A DNA stretch of 48,789 bases from Acidobacteriota bacterium (GTDB taxonomy: Bacteria > Acidobacteriota > Thermoanaerobaculia > UBA5066): assembly GCA_030278895.1 (NCBI GenBank), contig JARXKK010000007.1:1-48789 (forward strand), written 5' to 3'. The translations under genes were made by a program, and so were the position numbers. Positions 1 to 7,707 of the stretch are shown here, piece after piece (position 1 is the stretch's first letter; every line of letters starts with the position of its first letter). The notes beneath the pieces are model-generated. The model was not told where the DNA came from and ran no database searches. It worked only from the letters and a program-made list of their open reading frames with translations.

Positions 1-53
1 TCGTCCAAATAGCCGCCGCAGGTCCAGACGACCTGGCTGTCGTCCGCTGCTAG
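1..53. other. Left-edge sequence that does not continue carB
   Basis: On the minus strand carB-like coding sequence should run leftwards through this stretch. The match ends near position 65 and the frame hits TAG at 54-56. The remaining bases do not encode the ATP-grasp residues expected next. They contain a short inverted repeat (CAGGTC/GACCTG near 20-36) of no clear meaning. A chimeric contig end or a real insertion or rearrangement would both fit, and I cannot tell which. Confidence 0.5.
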
Positions 54-542
54 CTAGAACGGCACCGCGACGACGCGCGCCTCCTCGAGGCTCCGGGCGA
101 TGCCCGAGCGCAGGACGTCGACGCCGACCTCCTGCATGGCCTGCTTGAAGAGGAGCCGGTCCTCTCCGAGCTTGACCGAGTGGATCGACGCCCCGAGGGT
201 CTCGACTCCGTATTGCGCGAGGACGCCCGCCTCGTCGAGGGCCACCGCGAGGTTGAGCGCGGTCTGCCCGCCGACGGTCGGCAGGAGCGCGTCCGGCCTC
301 TCCTGCGCGATGATCGCCGCGACGGTGTCCCGATCCAGGGGCTCGATGTAGGTCGCGTCCGCGAATTCGGGGTCGGTCATGATCGTCGCCGGGTTCGAGT
401 TCACGAGAACGACGCGGTAGCCCTCCCGGCGGAGCACGCGGCAGGCCTGGGTTCCCGAATAATCGAATTCGCAGGCCTGGCCGATCACGATCGGCCCCGA
501 GCCCAGCACGAGAATCGACTTGATGTCCGTCCGTTTCGGCAT
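54..542 (-). CDS. carB: Carbamoyl-phosphate synthase large chain, N-terminal fragment
   Basis: The large chain of carbamoyl-phosphate synthetase uses ATP, bicarbonate and glutamine-derived ammonia to make carbamoyl phosphate for pyrimidine and arginine synthesis. The first 155 or so residues are typical: [20 protein letters not shown], then [39 protein letters not shown] and [12 protein letters not shown], which form the pre-ATP-grasp domain. The family is about 1,070 residues long, but here only 162 are encoded. After SLEEARVVA the sequence departs from the family and meets a stop. The fragment lies at the window edge, so truncation by a contig join is as likely as a real pseudogene. It is divergent from the comEA-like gene. 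Confidence 0.85.
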   Translation of the reverse strand: MPKRTDIKSILVLGSGPIVIGQACEFDYSGTQACRVLRREGYRVVLVNSNPATIMTDPEFADATYIEPLDRDTVAAIIAQERPDALLPTVGGQTALNLAVALDEAGVLAQYGVETLGASIHSVKLGEDRLLFKQAMQEVGVDVLRSGIARSLEEARVVAVPF

Positions 543-648
543 CGGTGGCGGAGTTTACGGGATGCGGAGGGCGCGTGTGGCGCGGCGAAGGCGTGCGCGA
601 TAGAGTCTCGGAGGCCGAGAGAATCGAAAGAAAAGGAGATTTCCGAGA

Positions 649-1353
649 ATGAGAAAAAAAGGCTTGTGGAACGCCGTCGCCTCGTCTGTCGCGATTCTGG
701 CTCTTCTTGCGTCGCCGACCGCTCTTTCCTCCTCTAAGAAAACACCCACTCCCGCCGCCGAGGCGTCGGCCGCGAGGAACTCGTCCTCCGACAAGGTCGA
801 GAAGGTGAACCTGAACACCGCGAGCGAGAAGGACATCGCCGCCGCGAAGGGCGTGAGCGACAAGCTCGCGAAGGAGCTCGTCAAGAACCGGCCGTTCAAG
901 ACCTGGGACGACGTCTCGAAGGTCAAGGGCGTCGGCACCGGCAAGAAGCTCGACGCGCTCAAGAAGGTCCTCAAGCTGAGCGGTGGCGAGGCTGCTTCCA
1001 ACGAAATGAGCGCGAAAGAGAAGAAGGCCGCGAAGAGCGAGAAAGCCGAGAAAGCCGCCGAGAAGGCCGAGAAGACGCCGGCTGCCGCTTCGAAGTCGTC
1101 GAAGTCGGCCGCCGCCGACGAGGCGGAAAAGAGCTCGACGCCGAAGCTCGCGCGCGGCGAGGTGATCAACATCAACAGGGCATCGGCCGCGGAGCTCGAG
1201 AAGCTTCCGGAGATCGGCCCGGTCAAATCGCAGGCGATCGTCGACTACCGCAACGCGAACGGGAAGTTCAACTCGATCGAGGACATCATGAAGGTTTCCG
1301 GCATCAAGGAAGGCACGTTCGCGAAGATCAAAGACTCGATCGCGGTCCGGTAG
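649..1353 (+). CDS. Exported ComEA-like protein with two helix-hairpin-helix domains
   Basis: The protein has 234 residues. An N-terminal hydrophobic segment (about residues 8-26) indicates export or membrane anchoring. The first HhH unit (about 52-107) starts VNLNTASEKDI and contains KGVGTGKKL. The second (about 172-234) starts ININRASAAELEKLPEIGPVKSQAI. A Lys/Ala/Glu-rich linker of roughly 60 residues joins them. ComEA proteins bind incoming double-stranded DNA during natural transformation and usually have one HhH unit, so the tandem arrangement is less usual. AAAGGAG at 632-638 sits 10 bases before the ATG. The DNA-binding role is inferred from the family, and no other competence gene is present. 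The next gene follows after 9 bases. Confidence 0.85.
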   Translation: MRKKGLWNAVASSVAILALLASPTALSSSKKTPTPAAEASAARNSSSDKVEKVNLNTASEKDIAAAKGVSDKLAKELVKNRPFKTWDDVSKVKGVGTGKKLDALKKVLKLSGGEAASNEMSAKEKKAAKSEKAEKAAEKAEKTPAAASKSSKSAAADEAEKSSTPKLARGEVININRASAAELEKLPEIGPVKSQAIVDYRNANGKFNSIEDIMKVSGIKEGTFAKIKDSIAVR

Positions 1354-1362
1354 GAGAGCCCG

Positions 1363-1791
1363 ATGGGCCTCGTCGACGACATTCTGAAGGAGCTCGATGG
1401 CGGCGCCGGGTCCTCCGGCTCCTCCGCCGACACCGGAGGCTCGCAGAAGAGCCTCGCGACCGAACTCCTGGAAATGGTCACGGGGGGCGGGTCCTCGGGC
1501 GGACTCACGGGTCTCGTGAACATGTTCAAGGAGAAGGGGCTTGGCGACGTCATGAGCTCGTGGGTGTCGACCGGGAAGAACCTGCCGATCACGGCTGAGC
1601 AGATTCAGGCCGTGCTGGGCAGCGCGCGCATCCGGGAGCTCGCGGCGAAAGCGGGCATCTCGCCCGAGATGGCCTCGAACGCGATCTCCCGGCTCCTTCC
1701 GCAGCTCGTGGACAGGGTCACGCCGGCCGGCCGGATTCCAGCGGCCGGCGATCTCTTGAACGTGATCTCGGGAATGTTCAAGAGAGCCTGA
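1363..1791 (+). CDS. YidB-like (DUF937) protein
   Basis: The protein has 142 residues. A Gly/Ser-rich N-terminal third follows MGLVDDILKEL. Then comes the YidB/DUF937 pattern: a GLTGLVNMFKEKGLGDVMSSW segment, PITAEQIQAVLG, and IRELAAKAGISPEMASNAIS followed by RLLPQLVDRVTP. Proteins of this family are small and soluble and their function is poorly defined. It lies 9 bases after the HhH gene and is probably co-transcribed with it. It is convergent with the toxin gene, with only 9 bases between the stops. Confidence 0.8.
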   Translation: MGLVDDILKELDGGAGSSGSSADTGGSQKSLATELLEMVTGGGSSGGLTGLVNMFKEKGLGDVMSSWVSTGKNLPITAEQIQAVLGSARIRELAAKAGISPEMASNAISRLLPQLVDRVTPAGRIPAAGDLLNVISGMFKRA

Positions 1792-1800
1792 ACGCCGGGC

Positions 1801-2226
1801 CTATCCGGTGCGGCTCCAGTCTTCGACGTCCAGCTCCTCGAACGAGCGGAAATCGGAGACGTTACGCGTCACGAGGACGAGTCCGTTGACACGCGCGATC
1901 GCCGCGATCTGACCGTCGGCGAACGGAGGGGTCTTCCCGAGACGGGAAAGCCGGGCACGCTCGATTGCGTGGACCTCGGCCGCCGGCGTGTCATAGGAGA
2001 AGATCGGGACGGTCGGCCCGACGACCTCCCGAAGATAGGCTTCGATCAGCTCGCGCTTTCGGACGCTCTTCGAGATGGCCGCGCCGAAAAACATTTCATG
2101 CCACGTGACGCTCGAAGTCGCGATCGTGCCCTGATGTTGCTCGATGCGGCTGAGGATTGTCGGGTCGGGCGTTGGCCGAAGAGGCTCCGAAAGAACGTCG
2201 GTGTCGAGCAGGAAGCGGGAGTTCAG
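1801..2226 (-). CDS. vapC: PIN-domain toxin (VapC family), CTG start
   Basis: PIN toxins are Mg-dependent ribonucleases that cleave tRNA or rRNA. The 141-residue product carries the acidic active-site set: Asp8 in FLLDTDVLS, Glu44 in WHEMFFG, Asp104 in FADGQIAAIA and Asp125 in TRNVSDF. The first ATG (2094) would remove the first catalytic Asp, and no in-frame ATG, GTG or TTG lies upstream of the conserved N-terminus. The only sensible start is CTG at 2226, inside a CTGA overlap with the antitoxin stop, which implies translational coupling. The antitoxin upstream completes a standard type II module. Confidence 0.85.
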   Translation of the reverse strand: MNSRFLLDTDVLSEPLRPTPDPTILSRIEQHQGTIATSSVTWHEMFFGAAISKSVRKRELIEAYLREVVGPTVPIFSYDTPAAEVHAIERARLSRLGKTPPFADGQIAAIARVNGLVLVTRNVSDFRSFEELDVEDWSRTG

Positions 2227-2501
2227 ATTTTCACCGGACGTCCGGGGGACTTGTCGCGGAGCCCCCTGAAGAAACTCCGGCCGATTCCGGCCCTTCGCAG
2301 GTCATTCGCCTTTCGGAATCGTCGAAGGGCGGAAACGAAGGAGCCCCGGGCACCCGAGAGTCTTTCGAACTCTCGGACCGAGACGATGATCGCGACGCGC
2401 TTGCCCCGCCGCGTCAACTCGACAGGCGGCCCCGTCTCCACGTCGTGAACGACCCTTGCGAGCCGGTTTCGCGCATCGGCGATCGAAAGACTCTTCGGCA
2501 C
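2223..2501 (-). CDS. Phd/YefM-family antitoxin
   Basis: The protein has 92 residues. The N-terminal Phd/YefM fold reads SLSIADARNRLARVVHDVE, then GPPVELTRRGKRVAIIVS and VREFERLSG. The C-terminal third is basic and probably binds and neutralises the toxin. It starts at GTG (2501) behind GGAGG. Its TGA overlaps the toxin start by four bases. Antitoxins of this family usually repress their own operon. I see GATGGC repeated twice about 12 bases apart just upstream, but no convincing palindromic operator. Confidence 0.85.
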   Translation of the reverse strand: MPKSLSIADARNRLARVVHDVETGPPVELTRRGKRVAIIVSVREFERLSGARGSFVSALRRFRKANDLRRAGIGRSFFRGLRDKSPGRPVKI

Positions 2502-2571
2502 GGGATCCTCCAGATAGCCATCCAGAGCGCCATCTTACCTCTGACGGTCGGCCGCACGAAACAGTGGCGCC

Positions 2572-3183
2572 TCAGAACGTCCGCGTGTAGACGTACGTGA
2601 AACCGGTGACCCGGCACTTCTTGACCGGGGGCTGGAACGTGACGCCCTGGACCTCGCTCTTCGCCGTTTCCGCGCGCGCCGGCGACCCCGTCTCGTTCGT
2701 GACGACACGGACGGAGCGGACTTTTCCGTTCTCGTCGATGTCCGCCTCGACGACGACCTTCCCCTTTGCGCTCGCGGTTCCGGACGCGCCCGAGCCTTCG
2801 GACATGTGAAGCATCGGCGGCGTGAGGAGAACCTCGCGGCGGTCCGGCAGGCAGCCGTCGTCCTTCTTGAGGAGATCCTTCCGGATCCAGCCCGCGCGCG
2901 TGTCCTTCAGCTTCACGCGCAGCCAACCGTCCTTCTCCTCGTAGCCCGTCAGACGGTCGCCCTTCTTCAACTTCGCGACCGTGCCGGCCTTCGTCGAGGC
3001 GGAGTCCCTCACGTTCGCGGTTTTCGCGGTGACGACCCAGGCCGTCTCGGCGGCGGCTGCCTCGGCGGCGGGCTCGGGAGCGGGCTCGGGAGCGGGCGGG
3101 GGAGGCGGCGGCGGCGCGGAGGAGCAGCTCCAGAGACCGGCCGCGAAAACGGCTGCAGCGGTGGCCGCGAGAAGGCGCCTCAT
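2572..3183 (-). CDS. Lipoprotein with SH3 and TonB-like C-terminal domains
   Basis: The protein has 203 residues. A signal peptide ends at a lipobox-like LWSC with Cys20, followed by a Pro/Ala/Glu-rich spacer. A bacterial SH3 domain (about 48-105) contains TAKTANVRDSAST, VAKLKKGDRLTGYEEKDGWL and RAGWIRKDLL. The C-terminal part (about 115-203) resembles a TonB C-terminal domain: a GKVVVEADIDENGKVRSVRV strand pair, then VTFQPPVKKCRVTG. It is probably anchored in the outer membrane or periplasm, but the binding partner is unknown. The ATG overlaps the stop of the upstream peptidase gene by four bases, so the two are translated together. Confidence 0.75.
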   Translation of the reverse strand: MRRLLAATAAAVFAAGLWSCSSAPPPPPPPAPEPAPEPAAEAAAAETAWVVTAKTANVRDSASTKAGTVAKLKKGDRLTGYEEKDGWLRVKLKDTRAGWIRKDLLKKDDGCLPDRREVLLTPPMLHMSEGSGASGTASAKGKVVVEADIDENGKVRSVRVVTNETGSPARAETAKSEVQGVTFQPPVKKCRVTGFTYVYTRTF

Positions 3184-5315
3184 CGCGCCGGACCTCCGAG
3201 CGTCTTCGCGAGAAACGCAAGCTGGTCGGCGGCCTCGTCGATGAGCTTCGACACGGGCTTGCCCGCGCCGTGGCCTGCGCGGGTCTCGATGCGAATCAGG
3301 ACCGGCGCTTCCCCGCCCTGCGCTTCCTGGAGCGCCGCCGCGTACTTGAACGAATGCGCCGGCACGACGCGGTCGTCGTGGTCGGCGGTCGTCACGAGGA
3401 CGGGGGGATAGGCAAATCCTCTCCTGATGTTGTGCAGGGGGGAGTAGGCATAGATGAACTTGAACTGCTCGGCATTCTCCGCGGAGCCGTACTCGTTCGT
3501 CCACGCCCAGCCGATCGTGAACTTTTGGAACCGGAGCATGTCCATGACACCCACGGCGGGAAGCGCCGCGCCGAAGAGCTCGGGGTGCTGGTTCAGGACG
3601 GCGCCCACGAGGAGGCCTCCGTTCGAGCCTCCCGCGATCGCAAGGCGCTTCGCCGAGGTGACCTTGTTTTCGACGAGCCACCGGGCCGCGGCCGCGAAGT
3701 CGTCGAAGACGTTCTGCTTCTTCTCGAGCATCCCGCCCTTGTGCCACTCCTCGCCGTATTCCGAGCCGCCGCGCAGGCACGCCTGCGCCAGCACGCCGCC
3801 GCGCTCGATGAAGGCGAGGTACTTGACGGAGAAGGACGGCAGGACGGGAACGTTGAAGCCGCCGTATGCGGTGAGCAGCGTCGGGTTCGTGCCGTCCCAC
3901 CGGGCGTCCTTCTTCGCGACGAGGAACATCGGCACCTTCGTGCCGTCCGTGCTGGAGACGAAGACCTGCTTCGTCTCGAATGCGGCCGGATCGAAGTCCA
4001 CGCGCGGCTTTTGGAAGACGGTCGCCGCGGCCGACGCGAGGTCGAGCCGGTAGACGGTTTGTGGATACGTGAAGGAGGCGAACGAAAAGTAGGTGTCCGG
4101 GTCGGCCCGGCGCCCCGAGAAGCCGCTCGCCGTGCCGAGAGCGGGCAGCGCGACCTCCGGGCCGGGCTTGCCGTCTCGCCCGTGGATACGCACCCGCTCA
4201 GCGGCGTCCCGCATGGTGACGACGACGAACCGGCCTCCCACCGCGTGGACGGACTGGAGAACGGCGTCGCCCTGCGGGATGACGTCCACGAGGACCGGGG
4301 CCCTAGCCGCGAGGTCCACGGAAACGAGCCGGCCGCGCGGGGCGTCCCGGTCCGTGCGGAGGTAGGCCGTCGTGCCATCGCTGTCGACCCATGTCCACCG
4401 GGCGGTGAAGTCGTCGAAGAGCTTCAGGAACGGCGCGCCTTCCCGGGAGAGGTCCTTGACCCAGAGGCGGTTCTTCCCGCTCGAGCCCCGGGAGATCGAG
4501 AGGACGAGCCAGCGCCCGTCCTCCGAGACGCGGACCTGATGGAGGAAGCTCGGGTCTTCGGGGGCGTGGACGAGGGCGTCGGACGCCTGCCGCGTTCCGA
4601 GGCGGTGGAAGAAGATCTTCTGGTTCTTCACGACGGCGTCCAGCTCCCGGCCGGAGGCGGGCGCGTCGTAGCGGGCGTAATAGAACCCGCTGCCGTCTTT
4701 CGCGAAGGCGGGCGTCGAGAACTTGATCCACTTCAGGACGTCGCCGGTCGCCTTCGACGTTGCCACGTCGAGGACGCGCCAGTCCTGCCAGTCGGACCCG
4801 CCCGAGGCGAGGCCGTATGCGAGGGTCTTCCCGTCGCGTGAGATCGCGATGCCCGAGAGCGCGACGGTGCCGTCCTTCGAAAGCGTGTTCGGGTCGAGAA
4901 GCACCCGGGGCGCGGAGCCGTCCGTGTCTACGACGTAGAGCACCGCCTGGTTCTGGAGTCCGTCGCTTCGGGTGTAGAAAAGACGCCCTCCTTCCCGCAC
5001 AGGCGTCGTGAAGCGCTCGTAGTTCCAGAGCTTCGTCAGGCGCTGCGCGATGGACGGTCGCTCGGGAATCGCGTCGAGAAAGCGCCTCGTCAGCACGTTC
5101 TCGGCGTCGATCCACGCGCGCGTCGCGGGCGCGTCGGGATTCTCGAGCGGGCGGAACGGATCCGCGACCCTGGTCCCGTGGTAGTCGTCTACCTGATCGG
5201 CGCGAGGGGCTTTCGGGTACGCCGTGCGCGTCGCCGCTTCCCCCGCGAAGGCGCCCGACGCAGGGAAAGCGAGAGACAGGCACAGCCCGAGGAGCCTCGA
5301 ATGGGTCTGATTCAT
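3180..5315 (-). CDS. Exported prolyl oligopeptidase (S9A)
   Basis: Prolyl oligopeptidases cut short peptides after proline. The protein has 711 residues, the usual length plus a signal peptide (MNQTHSRLLGLCLSLAFPAS). The N-terminal part opens with YPKAPRADQVDDYHGTRVADPFRPLE. A beta-propeller occupies the middle. The hydrolase domain has GGSNGG with the nucleophile near Ser574, an acidic DHDDRVV segment near 655-661, and RAGHGAGK with the catalytic His near 682. These positions lie close to those of the pig enzyme. The signal peptide points to the periplasm. It is divergent from the aspartokinase gene, with 46 bases between the starts. Confidence 0.95.
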   Translation of the reverse strand: MNQTHSRLLGLCLSLAFPASGAFAGEAATRTAYPKAPRADQVDDYHGTRVADPFRPLENPDAPATRAWIDAENVLTRRFLDAIPERPSIAQRLTKLWNYERFTTPVREGGRLFYTRSDGLQNQAVLYVVDTDGSAPRVLLDPNTLSKDGTVALSGIAISRDGKTLAYGLASGGSDWQDWRVLDVATSKATGDVLKWIKFSTPAFAKDGSGFYYARYDAPASGRELDAVVKNQKIFFHRLGTRQASDALVHAPEDPSFLHQVRVSEDGRWLVLSISRGSSGKNRLWVKDLSREGAPFLKLFDDFTARWTWVDSDGTTAYLRTDRDAPRGRLVSVDLAARAPVLVDVIPQGDAVLQSVHAVGGRFVVVTMRDAAERVRIHGRDGKPGPEVALPALGTASGFSGRRADPDTYFSFASFTYPQTVYRLDLASAAATVFQKPRVDFDPAAFETKQVFVSSTDGTKVPMFLVAKKDARWDGTNPTLLTAYGGFNVPVLPSFSVKYLAFIERGGVLAQACLRGGSEYGEEWHKGGMLEKKQNVFDDFAAAARWLVENKVTSAKRLAIAGGSNGGLLVGAVLNQHPELFGAALPAVGVMDMLRFQKFTIGWAWTNEYGSAENAEQFKFIYAYSPLHNIRRGFAYPPVLVTTADHDDRVVPAHSFKYAAALQEAQGGEAPVLIRIETRAGHGAGKPVSKLIDEAADQLAFLAKTLGGPAR

Positions 5316-5361
5316 GCGCCCGATCCTAACGCGAGGGGTCGCGGCTGTACCATCCCGAAGC

Positions 5362-6744
5362 ATGTCGCGACCCCCTCGCACGATCGCCATCCACAAGTTC
5401 GGCGGGACCTCCCTGGGCGATTCGTCGCGAATCCGAAACGCCGCTCGTTTGCTTGCCAGCGCCCGGAAGAAGCGGCCCGTCGTGGCCGTCGCCTCCGCCA
5501 TGGGAGGCGTCACGGACGTCCTTCTCGAGGCCGCGCGCGACGCCGAGAGAGGCCGCCTCGGCCTCGCCCGCAAGGCCGTCGAGTCGCTCCGGGCGCGCCA
5601 TGCCGCCGCGGCGGGCGAGCTGGGGGTGCGCTTCGACGAGGCGCCGCTCCGCGAGCTCGATGCCGCGCTCCAGGGCGTCTCGCTTCTCCGCGAGCGTACG
5701 GCCCGCGTGACCGACCTCGTCTCTTCGTTCGGCGAGCGCCTCTCGGCGCCGCTCCTCGCGGCCGCGCTCGCGAAGGCCGGCGTTCCGGCGCGCGCCGTCG
5801 ATGCCCGTGACATGCTCGTCACGGACGATCGCCACGGCGCCGCCACCTGCGACCGCAAGAGGAGCGATCCGCGCGTCAGGCGCCGCCTGCGCCCTCTCCT
5901 CTCGAGCGGCGTCCTGCCCGTCGTGACCGGCTTCATCGCCCGGAGCCTGAAAGGCGAGACGACGACGCTCGGCCGCTCCGGCTCCGACACGACCGCCGCG
6001 CTCCTCGGGGCCGCTCTCCTGGCCCGGGAGGTCGTCATCTGGACGGACGTGGACGGCGTGCTTTCGGCGGATCCCCGCCTCGTGAAGGGCGCGCGGCTGC
6101 TTCCGCGCCTCTCGTATCGCGAAGCGGCGGAGATGACGTACTTCGGGGCGAAGGTTCTGCACTTTCCGGCGGTTCTCCCCGCGATCGCGGCGGAGATCCC
6201 GCTCGTCATCCGCAACTCCTTCCGGCCTGAGATCAAGGGCACGACGATCGCGAAGAAGGGCGACGGCGGGTCGGGCATCAGGGCCGTCACCGCGGTTCCG
6301 GGGATGTGCCTTCTCTCGCTGGACGGCCGGGGCATGACGGGGATCCCGGGCATCGCGGCCCGCGTCTTCTCGGCCACGGCGCGCCTCGGCGTCTCCGTCG
6401 TCATGTTCTCGCAGGCGTCCTCGGAGCAGAACATCGCCCTCGTGATCCCGGAGGGCGACCGCGCCCGCACCGTCGCGGCGCTCGAGCAGGAATTCCGCTG
6501 GGAGCGCCTGACGGGCTCGATCGACGCCGTGAACGCGCGCGCGCCGATCGCGGTCGTCGCGGCGGTAGGCGAGGGCATGCGCGGCACGCCCGGAATCGCC
6601 GCGAAGGTCTTCGCGGCCGTCGCGCGCGCGAAGGTGAACGTCGAGTCGATCGCGCAGGGCAGCTCCGAATGCAACATCTCGTTCGCCGTCGCCGAAGAGG
6701 ACCGCGTCGCGGCGGTACGCGCGCTCCACAAGGTGGTGGGGTGA
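5362..6744 (+). CDS. lysC: Aspartate kinase
   Basis: The enzyme phosphorylates L-aspartate, the first step towards lysine, methionine and threonine. The protein has 460 residues. The kinase domain begins IAIHKFGGTSLGD (residues 8-20) and includes TGFIARSLKGETTTLGRSGSDTTAALL-type and EMTYFGAKVLHF motifs. Two C-terminal ACT domains (about 320-460) carry the repeated pattern GMTGIPGIAARVFS and GMRGTPGIAAKVFA, which usually bind an inhibiting amino acid. No homoserine dehydrogenase domain is fused. The ATG at 5362 is preferred because the conserved domain starts seven residues later. The stop overlaps the thrB start (GTGA). Confidence 0.95.
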   Translation: MSRPPRTIAIHKFGGTSLGDSSRIRNAARLLASARKKRPVVAVASAMGGVTDVLLEAARDAERGRLGLARKAVESLRARHAAAAGELGVRFDEAPLRELDAALQGVSLLRERTARVTDLVSSFGERLSAPLLAAALAKAGVPARAVDARDMLVTDDRHGAATCDRKRSDPRVRRRLRPLLSSGVLPVVTGFIARSLKGETTTLGRSGSDTTAALLGAALLAREVVIWTDVDGVLSADPRLVKGARLLPRLSYREAAEMTYFGAKVLHFPAVLPAIAAEIPLVIRNSFRPEIKGTTIAKKGDGGSGIRAVTAVPGMCLLSLDGRGMTGIPGIAARVFSATARLGVSVVMFSQASSEQNIALVIPEGDRARTVAALEQEFRWERLTGSIDAVNARAPIAVVAAVGEGMRGTPGIAAKVFAAVARAKVNVESIAQGSSECNISFAVAEEDRVAAVRALHKVVG

Positions 6745-7700
6745 ACGCAGTCTCCGTCTTCGCGCCGGCCTCCGTCGCGAACTTCGGGGTCGGCTTCGAC
6801 GTCCTCGGCGCCGCGCTGGACGGCCCGGGCGACGTCGTGACGGCCCGGTTTTCCTCGACCCGGGGCGTGCGCGTCCTCGAGATCACGGGTGACGGAGGGC
6901 GCCTGCCGCGCGATTCCCGCCGGAACACCGCCGCCGTGGCTGCTGCGGCCGTGCTAGCCGAATGCGGGGTGCGAGGGCGCGGGATCGAGCTTTCCCTCGC
7001 GAAGGGCCTGCCCCTTTCGAGCGGCCTCGGTTCGTCGGCGGCTTCCGCCGCGGCCGGAGCCCTGGCGGCGGGCCTGCTCCTCGGCGCCACGGACCGGAGG
7101 GACCTTCTCCGCGCCGCACTGATGGGCGAGCACGCCGCCGACGGTTCGTGGCACGGAGACAACGTCTTCTCGTCGCTCCTCGGCGGGTTCGTTCTCGTGC
7201 CGTCGTCCGACCCGGCCGCCCCTCTCGCCCCCGTCTCGCTGCGCGTGCCGCCGCGCCTTCGCCTGATCCTCGTCCACCCGGCGCTCGAGCTCCTCACGCG
7301 CCGCGCCCGCGCGGTCGTGCCGAAGAAGATCTCCATGGCCGCGCACACCGCCCACGCGGGCGCGCTCGCGCGCCTCGTCCTCGCGCTTTCGTCGGGCGAT
7401 CTCGCGGGGGCGGGAGCGTGCCTCGTCGCGGACCGGCTCGTCGATCCGAGCCGCCTTCCGCTCGTCCCGGGCGGGCGCGCCGTCCTCGACGCGCTTCTCA
7501 GGGCGGGGGCGCACGGCGCCTGTCTCGCCGGAGCCGGGCCCGCGCTCGTCGCGCTGACCGAGGAATCGGCCGATGTCGTTGGAATCGGCAGGGTCGCCGT
7601 CGCCGCCTGGAAGAAGGCCGGCGTCACGGCCGGCGCCCGCGTCCACCGGATCGACCGCAGGGGAGCGCGGCTCGTCCCGCGCGCCCGGACGAGAGAGTGA
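6741..7700 (+). CDS. thrB: Homoserine kinase (GHMP family)
   Basis: ThrB makes O-phosphohomoserine from homoserine and ATP. The protein has 319 residues. It opens VFAPASVANFGVGFDVLGAALD, the family N-terminus. The GHMP phosphate-binding loop is PLSSGLGSSAASAAAGA near residues 89-106. GEHAADGSWHGDNV follows, and the C-terminal GAHGACLAGAGPALVAL matches the third GHMP motif. It starts at GTG (6741) in a four-base overlap with lysC. It is the middle gene of lysC-thrB-thrC, so three of the five steps from aspartate to threonine are encoded together. The homoserine dehydrogenase must be elsewhere. Confidence 0.95.
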   Translation: MNAVSVFAPASVANFGVGFDVLGAALDGPGDVVTARFSSTRGVRVLEITGDGGRLPRDSRRNTAAVAAAAVLAECGVRGRGIELSLAKGLPLSSGLGSSAASAAAGALAAGLLLGATDRRDLLRAALMGEHAADGSWHGDNVFSSLLGGFVLVPSSDPAAPLAPVSLRVPPRLRLILVHPALELLTRRARAVVPKKISMAAHTAHAGALARLVLALSSGDLAGAGACLVADRLVDPSRLPLVPGGRAVLDALLRAGAHGACLAGAGPALVALTEESADVVGIGRVAVAAWKKAGVTAGARVHRIDRRGARLVPRARTRE

Positions 7701-7707
7701 GGTTCGC

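Noticed and set aside
20-36. Inverted repeat CAGGTC/GACCTG at the left edge as an insertion sequence end
   Set aside because: It is only six bases long, with no transposase sequence or target duplication next to it.
606-620. Hairpin TCTCGG/CCGAGA before the HhH gene as a riboswitch or attenuator
   Set aside because: It is short and isolated; no alternative pairing or T-run is present.
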